This document shows, piece by piece, positions 59,216 through 64,000 of a stretch of DNA of 64,000 bases. The position numbers were made by a program, and so were the translations under genes. Source of the DNA: Marinobacter sp. (GTDB lineage Bacteria > Pseudomonadota > Gammaproteobacteria > Pseudomonadales > Oleiphilaceae). The first letter of the stretch is position 1. Every line of letters starts with the position of its first letter. The stretch covers positions 1 to 64,000 of the forward strand of contig JAGYIS010000010.1 of the NCBI GenBank assembly GCA_018402255.1, written 5' to 3'. The notes beneath the pieces are model-generated. The model was not told where the DNA came from. It made no database searches and saw only the letters and a program-made list of their open reading frames with translations.

Positions 59216-60931
59216 CTACCCTTTAGCGATCAGGTTCTGGCTGGCGAGTTCGGTGCGAAAATCCCGCAACAGGCTCAGCACCGGGTTGGGTGCGGCCTGG
59301 CCCAGGCCGCAGATGGAGGCATCCGCCATCACCCGGGCCAGGTTTTGGAGCGTGTCCTCATCCCAGGTTGTGCGTTCCAGCAAGGTGAGCATTTTCTCGG
59401 TGCCCACACGGCAGGGGGTGCACTGCCCGCAGGACTCATCCGCGAAAAAACCCAGAAGGTTGGTTGCCGCGGCTTGCAGGTTGTCCTGATTCGATAGCAC
59501 GATCACCGCGGCAGAGCCGATAAAGCAGCCGTGCTCCTGGAGAGTGTCGAAGTCCAGCGGGATGTCAGCTTTGCTGGCGGGCAGGATTCCGCCGGAAGCC
59601 CCGCCGGGCAGATAGGCCAGAAGGCGGTGCCCTTCGGCCATGCCACCGCAGTGTTCCTCTATTAGTTCATTGAGGGTGATACCTGCAGGTGCAAGATGGA
59701 CGCCCGGCCGGGCCACCCGTCCGGAGACTGAAAAGCTGCGAAGCCCCTTACGACCGTGGCGCCCCTGGCTCGCGAACCATTCGGCGCCCTGGGCATGGAT
59801 GCGGGGGATCCAGTAAGCCGTCTCCACGTTGTTTACCAGGGTTGGCTGATCAAACAGGCCCTTCTGGGCCACAAACGGTGGGCGATGGCGCGGTTTGCCG
59901 GCTTTACCCTCCAGAGATTCGATCAGGGCGGATTCTTCGCCGCAGATGTAGGCTCCAGCGCCACGGCGCAAAATAATGAAGCCCGGCTCGACGAGACCGG
60001 CGGCTTCCAGCTCGGCCAAGGCCTCGGTCAGCACCTTATGCAAGCCCGGATATTCATCCCGCAGATAGATATAAAGGGCCTTTGCGTCCACTGCCCAGGC
60101 GCCAACCAGGGCCCCTTCCAGAAAAACATGAGGTTCATGCTCCAGGTAATAGCGATCCTTGAAAGTGCCCGGTTCGCCCTCGTCGGCGTTGATTACGGCA
60201 TAGCGTGGCCCCGGCTCGGCTCGCACCGCCCGCCATTTGAGGTAGGTGGGAAAACCGGCGCCGCCCAGTCCGCGCAGGCCCGCATGTTCCAGTTCCTGCT
60301 CCAGCGATTCGACGCTCACCCGGCCTTCTCGGCAATCGGCCAGCAGTCCATAACCGCCGGTAGAACAGTAATTCGCCAGGCGTTGCCAGTGAATCTCTTC
60401 CGGGTGAATCTGGCCGTCTTCCACCGCCGCACCCACATTCTGGACATTGGCATGGCCCACATGATGGCGGCCAACTTCCACCACCGGTGCTGTGTCGCAG
60501 CGCCCCATGCAGGGTGCCCGCTTTACCCTTACCCGGGCCGGATCAACACCGTCAGTCAACGCCTGATGCAGTGCTTCTGCCCCGGCCAGATGGCAGGATA
60601 GTGAGTCACACACCCGCAGGGTCAACCAAGGCGGCGGTGCCTGTTCGTCGTGAATAACGTCAAAATGGGCGTAAAAAGTAGCGGTTTCGTAAACAGCGGC
60701 CATGGGAAGATTCAGGAAAGCCGCCAAGGCCCTGAGCCGGGGCATTGAGAGGTAACCGTAGGTGTCCTGAACTGCGTGCAGGTGTTCGATCAGATGATCC
60801 CGTCGGCGCAGTGACGAATCGATGCGTTCGTCACCGATCAGGCCGCGAAGCTCGTCGAGTATGACAGGCTCCAGTTGGCGTCCCCGAGGTGAAGATCGCC
60901 GGGGTTTGACCATCTTATCGTGTATTTTCAT
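59216..60931 (-). CDS. formate dehydrogenase FdsG-FdsB fusion (NuoE-NuoF-like diaphorase)
   Basis: A 571-residue fusion passing electrons from FdsA to NAD+. The N-terminal 170 residues are the NuoE/FdsG thioredoxin-like [2Fe-2S] domain (CDSLSC and APCMGRCD). The rest is NuoF/FdsB: FMN/NAD region LRGLGGAGFPTYLKW near 190, ICGEESALIESLEG near 325, and the [4Fe-4S] cluster CGQCTPCRVGTEKM with SICGLG near the C-terminus. FdsG and FdsB are separate genes in Cupriavidus, so the fusion is a noteworthy but known variant. The start is uncertain (a second ATG is at 60913). Confidence 0.88.
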   Translation of the reverse strand: MKIHDKMVKPRRSSPRGRQLEPVILDELRGLIGDERIDSSLRRRDHLIEHLHAVQDTYGYLSMPRLRALAAFLNLPMAAVYETATFYAHFDVIHDEQAPPPWLTLRVCDSLSCHLAGAEALHQALTDGVDPARVRVKRAPCMGRCDTAPVVEVGRHHVGHANVQNVGAAVEDGQIHPEEIHWQRLANYCSTGGYGLLADCREGRVSVESLEQELEHAGLRGLGGAGFPTYLKWRAVRAEPGPRYAVINADEGEPGTFKDRYYLEHEPHVFLEGALVGAWAVDAKALYIYLRDEYPGLHKVLTEALAELEAAGLVEPGFIILRRGAGAYICGEESALIESLEGKAGKPRHRPPFVAQKGLFDQPTLVNNVETAYWIPRIHAQGAEWFASQGRHGRKGLRSFSVSGRVARPGVHLAPAGITLNELIEEHCGGMAEGHRLLAYLPGGASGGILPASKADIPLDFDTLQEHGCFIGSAAVIVLSNQDNLQAAATNLLGFFADESCGQCTPCRVGTEKMLTLLERTTWDEDTLQNLARVMADASICGLGQAAPNPVLSLLRDFRTELASQNLIAKG

Positions 60932-61092
60932 TATTGTTGACCAGACCCAGGAATACGCGAGACCGCCTTGTTGGCTGATCTGACTGTTGGCTAGTCATTG
61001 AAGCATAGCAGGATGCGTTGGTGCCAGGTGATCGAAACTGTATACCTGTTCGCTGGCTCTAGCGCGAGTACGTTAAGCAAGCCAGGTTGAAA

Positions 61093-61118
61093 ACTGCCTG
61101 CGAAACCTTGCAGGCAGT
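61093..61118 (-). terminator. hairpin downstream of csbD
   Basis: A perfect 9-bp inverted repeat (ACTGCCTGC / GCAGGCAGT) with an 8-base loop lies 24 bases after the csbD stop. The T run on the csbD strand is only TTTC, so it is a plausible but not ideal terminator, also separating csbD from the formate dehydrogenase promoter. Confidence 0.55.
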
Positions 61119-61141
61119 ATACAAGCACTATCTGGCGTAAA

Positions 61142-61345
61142 TCAGCGCTTTGCGGTTTTTTCGAAATCGTTGATCTGCTTATTGGCCTCATCTCTGGTTA
61201 CGCCATAAGCCTGCTGAATCTCGCCCGCCAGCTGCTCACGCTTGCCGGCAATTTCATCAAGACGGTCATCAGTCAACTTACCCCACTGCTCCTTCACTTT
61301 GCCCTTAAGTTCTTTCCAGTTGCCTTCGATGGTGTCCTTATTCAT
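61142..61345 (-). CDS. CsbD family stress protein
   Basis: A 67-residue hydrophilic helical protein of the CsbD family (MNKDTIEGNWKELKGKVKEQ, then LTDDRLDEIAGKREQLAGEI). Family members are abundant under general stress (sigma-B in Bacillus, RpoS-type in gammaproteobacteria), with no known enzymatic activity. The ATG at 61345 has AGGAGCGAAC just upstream, so the longer frame up to 61474 is rejected. It is divergent from the BON lipoprotein gene. Confidence 0.88.
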   Translation of the reverse strand: MNKDTIEGNWKELKGKVKEQWGKLTDDRLDEIAGKREQLAGEIQQAYGVTRDEANKQINDFEKTAKR

Positions 61346-61631
61346 GTTCGCTCCTTTGACCATGCGGTCTGATAGTGGGTGAAACCTGCGAAAGCCCGCG
61401 TCAATTGCAGCTGCGCACAATCGCCTGATCATCATTTTGTAAATCCGACTCGCTGTCTGTGCGCTATCAAACACTGACTGAAGCTCACTGCACGTGCTCT
61501 GTTGGCCAACGAACAGACTCGCTTTCAGGAGCCGCGCTATTCTCGCTTTGCCCCCGGTCAGTCAACCGCCGAGGCGCGGCTCCAATGGAGCAACAGAACG
61601 AATGGGGTTGGCTGCGACAGGAGACTAAGCT

Positions 61632-61946
61632 ATGGAACGGATAATGCGATCAGTCCCGATGCTGGCGGCAATCATGCTGTTGGCTTTGCTCGTCGGATGC
61701 GCCTCTACAGAGTCCAGTTCGGGCACCGGTGAGTACATCGACGATACAGTGATTACCACCAAGGTTAAGGCTGCAATTTTCAACGAGACAACATTGAAGA
61801 GCGCCGAAATTAACGTTGAGACCTACAAGGGTGTTGTTCAACTGTCAGGCTTCGTCAATTCACAGGCCGACATCGATACCGCTGTAAAGCTGGCCCGTGC
61901 AGTTAAGGGTGTCAAATCAGTTGAAAACAGCATGGGGCGAAAATAG
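61632..61946 (+). CDS. BON-domain lipoprotein
   Basis: A 104-residue lipoprotein. The signal peptide ends in the lipobox LLVGC (Cys near residue 23). One BON domain follows (ITTKVKAAIFNETTLKSAEI, YKGVVQLSGFV and AVKGVKSVENSM), like half of OsmY. BON domains bind phospholipid and support the envelope under osmotic stress. The ATG has CAGGAG upstream. Confidence 0.87.
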   Translation: MERIMRSVPMLAAIMLLALLVGCASTESSSGTGEYIDDTVITTKVKAAIFNETTLKSAEINVETYKGVVQLSGFVNSQADIDTAVKLARAVKGVKSVENSMGRK

Positions 61947-62133
61947 CGACGACTGAAAACGGGCCTTTCCTGGTTTACACCTGCTCAGTTCGATAGCGAA
62001 CAGACCGGGGAGTACAGAGAGCCTAGTCTAGCGAAAGATGAGGCAAAGGAGCCGCCCCAACAGGATGTTGCATCATGCGCCACATGGACGAGGCGCAACC
62101 AGAATTCAGGAATCTCAGGCAGAGGATCTACCC

Positions 62134-62208
62134 ATGAATAGACTCATTTATATTGTCGGAATCGTGGTTATCATTCTGGTGGTTCTTTCCTTTCTAGGCT
62201 TGCGTTGA
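62134..62208 (+). CDS. 24-residue membrane microprotein
   Basis: A very short gene encoding MNRLIYIVGIVVIILVVL followed by SFLGLR, essentially one membrane helix with basic ends. It has GAGGATC 10 bases upstream and is followed by a strong terminator. Similar tiny proteins occur near CsbD and BON genes of proteobacteria from memory, but the function is unknown. The RBS, hydrophobicity and terminator make it more than a chance frame. Confidence 0.65.
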   Translation: MNRLIYIVGIVVIILVVLSFLGLR

Positions 62209-62271
62209 GACGGGGTTATAAATTGCCCCACATTGCCAGTGTGGCTCTGGACCCGCAGTGCCCTTAAGCAC

Positions 62272-62302
62272 CGGCCTCGCTCCCAGCGCAGGCCGTTTTT
62301 TT
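62272..62302 (+). terminator. intrinsic terminator after the microprotein gene
   Basis: A two-part stem (CGGCCT-CGCT / AGCG-C-AGGCCG, one bulged C) with a CCC loop is followed by seven T residues. It closes the BON-microprotein unit. Confidence 0.85.
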
Positions 62303-62541
62303 ATGCCTATTTAGAATGACCGCCCGTCAGCATACGTCAGAGTCTGGCTCGGGCTCTTTACCCTACCGATCAAAGCATGTGTGTGCTTGCGAACAGACGG
62401 CAGAGTGGTCCGTGACTCATCCTGTTGAAGTGCGCATAACTCAGGCAAATCCAACAACATTTGCTGCGACAAGATCCGCGTCAGGTAAGAATTGGCGCAT
62501 TACGGAAATGCAATTTGAACAATGTAAGCAAGGAGCTTCTC

Positions 62542-63090
62542 ATGATTAGAATAAAGACTGCAGCGATCACTTTCTGTCTGCTAGGTGCCCTGCCCCTGGC
62601 AGTATCAGCCCAGTCCGCTGAGTTTGGCCCAATCGAGGGTGACCGTGAATTCTCCCTATCCGGAACTGGCAGTAACGACCGGGATTTCAATAGTGGCAGC
62701 TTCGGTGTAACCGGTGATCTAGGCTGGTATCTGCGGAATGATGTCGTAGCCGGCATTCGCCAGAGCGTAAATTATGCTGATATCGAGGGTGAAGGTGTCA
62801 CGGATGACTTCTGGAACGGCTCAACCCGTGGCTATCTCGACTATCAATTCCTGAATGATCGCGCACGACCTTTTGTCGGTGCCAGCCTTGGCGGCATCTA
62901 TGGCGATGGCGTCAAGGACAGTGCCTTTGCCGGCCTGGAAGCCGGATTAAAGTACTACGTGCAGACCAAGACGTATTTCCTTGCTCGCGCCGAGTATCAG
63001 TTCCTGTTCAGCGACACCAGTGATGCCAACGATGCGTTTCAGGACGACGGAATCTGGGCCTACACAGTGGGTTTGGGCTATAACTTCTGA
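62542..63090 (+). CDS. outer membrane beta-barrel protein
   Basis: A 182-residue protein with a signal peptide (ITFCLLGALPLAVSAQ) and an alternating pattern of about eight strands: GSFGVTGDLGWYLRNDVVAG, YLDYQF, ARPFVGASLGGIYG, and a terminal aromatic (VGLGYNF). This is typical of small OmpW/OmpX-like barrels. The ATG at 62542 has AAGGAG upstream; the longer frame from 62461 lacks a signal. The stop overlaps the convergent protease gene by 13 bases. Confidence 0.8.
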   Translation: MIRIKTAAITFCLLGALPLAVSAQSAEFGPIEGDREFSLSGTGSNDRDFNSGSFGVTGDLGWYLRNDVVAGIRQSVNYADIEGEGVTDDFWNGSTRGYLDYQFLNDRARPFVGASLGGIYGDGVKDSAFAGLEAGLKYYVQTKTYFLARAEYQFLFSDTSDANDAFQDDGIWAYTVGLGYNF

Positions 63091-63863
63091 ACCGGATTAA
63101 GTGCTGATTCAGCAGAAGTGTTGCCGGTGGCCAGTTGACGGTCACTGGCGCTGTGCCCATAAAGCTGTTGTATGCCAAGCAGATCGCCAGGCTGCAATCC
63201 GGGGAAGTTTTCGGTGTAGCGAAAGCCCATTACTTGCCCTGACGGGCCAGGATGATCCAGACCGATGGCGTGGCCGATCTCATGAATAAGTGTGTAGCGT
63301 ATGTCGTAGATTTCGGGGTCTCCACCAAAACCGACCTTCCACTTATGTTCGGGATTCAGGCATATCAAAGCCTGGTCAATGGCGCGTACATCCCCTGTTC
63401 CATCAGTTGAAAAGGTGACATTGGCAAAGGCCCGCCGCTGTGGCTTGCCCTGGGCCCCGAGAATGATGTCTGCATCGCGGGCATTCGAAACCCGTTGAAA
63501 TGAAAGGTCAGCAGCGCGCTCCCAAACCCGGAACGCTGCAGCGGTTTCCTGTACCAGCGTCTCGAATGCCAAGTCCTCACCGGAGAGCGCGTCCATCGGC
63601 GCCAGAACACCGCAATTACGGGCATTATCAAAGTTCAGCGTTTCATCCGCGAAGGCATAAGTTATCCTTGCCCCGGTGCCCAGCCGCTGCTCGCCCCATT
63701 TAACCAGATAACCTTCCAGCTCAAGCAGCCGATAGCCGTCCTGCTTTGCTGAGGCAAGTAGTGGCAGCGACAGTAGCGAAAAACTCACTACTATCAGTGC
63801 TCTGATGATATTCCCTGACCGAAAAACACGTTCCCGCAGTGCCGATGATCGATGCATGGCCAA
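63078..63863 (-). CDS. matrixin-type secreted zinc metalloprotease
   Basis: A 261-residue member of the M10A matrixin family. A signal peptide (about residues 20-39) is followed by a mature protein with the zinc motif HEIGHAIGLDH near residue 192 and a Met-turn (VMGFRY) after it. There is no cysteine switch prodomain and no hemopexin domain, so it is a minimal form. It may be secreted by the Sec system alone or via the type II machinery in this window. ATGs at 63863 and 63857 are both possible starts. Confidence 0.82.
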   Translation of the reverse strand: MAMHRSSALRERVFRSGNIIRALIVVSFSLLSLPLLASAKQDGYRLLELEGYLVKWGEQRLGTGARITYAFADETLNFDNARNCGVLAPMDALSGEDLAFETLVQETAAAFRVWERAADLSFQRVSNARDADIILGAQGKPQRRAFANVTFSTDGTGDVRAIDQALICLNPEHKWKVGFGGDPEIYDIRYTLIHEIGHAIGLDHPGPSGQVMGFRYTENFPGLQPGDLLGIQQLYGHSASDRQLATGNTSAESALNPVQKL

Positions 63864-63928
63864 AGAATACGGTCAGCACCGGCGGTTGTCGGTTGTAGTT
63901 TGGTAAAGGAATGTTGATCAGGAAACAA

Positions 63929-64000
63929 TCAACCAAGGCGTGCAAAGGCAAACAGCTCCGTCAGCGAGTGTGGGCGGTTTTCGATCTGCGCGCGCAGCAA
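63929..64000 (-). CDS. C-terminal end of a gene entering from the right edge
   Basis: A frame open from the window edge runs leftward to a TGA at 63929-63931, giving a tail that ends IENRPHSLTELFAFARLG. The codon use looks like coding sequence, but 23 residues do not identify the family. Confidence 0.4.
   Translation of the reverse strand: MLRAQIENRPHSLTELFAFARLG

Noticed and set aside
59756-60601. A 281-codon plus-strand frame opposite the FdsG-FdsB fusion
   Set aside because: The minus-strand gene has complete cluster and nucleotide motifs; the plus frame has none.
62316-62549. A 77-codon frame before the outer-membrane barrel gene
   Set aside because: No ribosome site, no family resemblance, overlaps the start of the better-supported barrel gene.

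Overview
The window looks like a chromosomal segment of a marine gammaproteobacterium, most likely Marinobacter or a close relative. This is inferred from recognisable protein families only: a YebG protein behind a perfect LexA box, an Xcp-like type II secretion cluster, cysPTWA, DabAB, DUF3581, an NAD-linked formate dehydrogenase, and many PAS/GGDEF/EAL proteins. I see no rRNA, tRNA, CRISPR array, integrase or recognisable insertion sequence.

Layout. 0-5.3 kb: pirin, malate:quinone oxidoreductase, SOS-regulated yebG, a zinc alcohol dehydrogenase and fabH. 5.4-9.3 kb: the sulfate/thiosulfate uptake operon cysPTWA (cysP frameshifted), running into the convergent dabBA inorganic-carbon pump operon with its divergent LysR gene (9.3-14.3 kb). 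14.4-18.3 kb: a Baeyer-Villiger-type monooxygenase, a GntR regulator with a bile-acid-type Na+ symporter, and a degenerate J-domain membrane protein. 18.4-23.6 kb: a three-gene unit of TonB-dependent receptor, periplasmic ABC-type binding protein and hybrid histidine kinase. 23.6-25.7 kb: glutathione reductase and a GNAT enzyme. 25.7-34.4 kb: type II secretion genes gspE-M, divergent from gspC, without gspD; lapG follows gspC. 35.2-39.9 kb: FAD oxidase, GlpD-like and FGGY kinase operon. 40.0-41.2 kb: a Xre/RES toxin-antitoxin pair. 41.1-45.6 kb: a MacA-MacB-NodT efflux system. 45.7-52.2 kb: two GGDEF-EAL proteins, an Aer-like chemoreceptor and a cold-shock gene. 52.3-56.2 kb: a small coiled-coil stress protein, DUF3581, a TOPRIM-like protein, two small PAS proteins and a CIA30 protein. 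56.3-60.9 kb: formate dehydrogenase fdsA and an fdsG-fdsB fusion. 61.1-64 kb: CsbD, a BON lipoprotein, a 24-residue membrane microprotein, an outer-membrane barrel and a matrixin protease.

Two points deserve attention. First, at least eight genes carry simple one-base frameshifts (about eleven in all). Several lie in short homopolymers and can be undone exactly on paper, so sequencing or assembly error is the likeliest cause, and the affected genes should be read as probably intact. Second, the last 11 codons and the stop of fdsA are present twice: at the true gene end (56343-56378) and again, in the same orientation and differing mostly at synonymous sites, right after the DUF3581 stop (53555-53590). 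The 2.8 kb between the copies (TOPRIM-like protein, two PAS proteins, CIA30) therefore looks like DNA inserted at the 3' end of fdsA.

Functional themes are sulfur and inorganic-carbon uptake, formate and malate oxidation into the electron-transport chain, protein secretion, c-di-GMP/adhesion control, efflux, and stress response.
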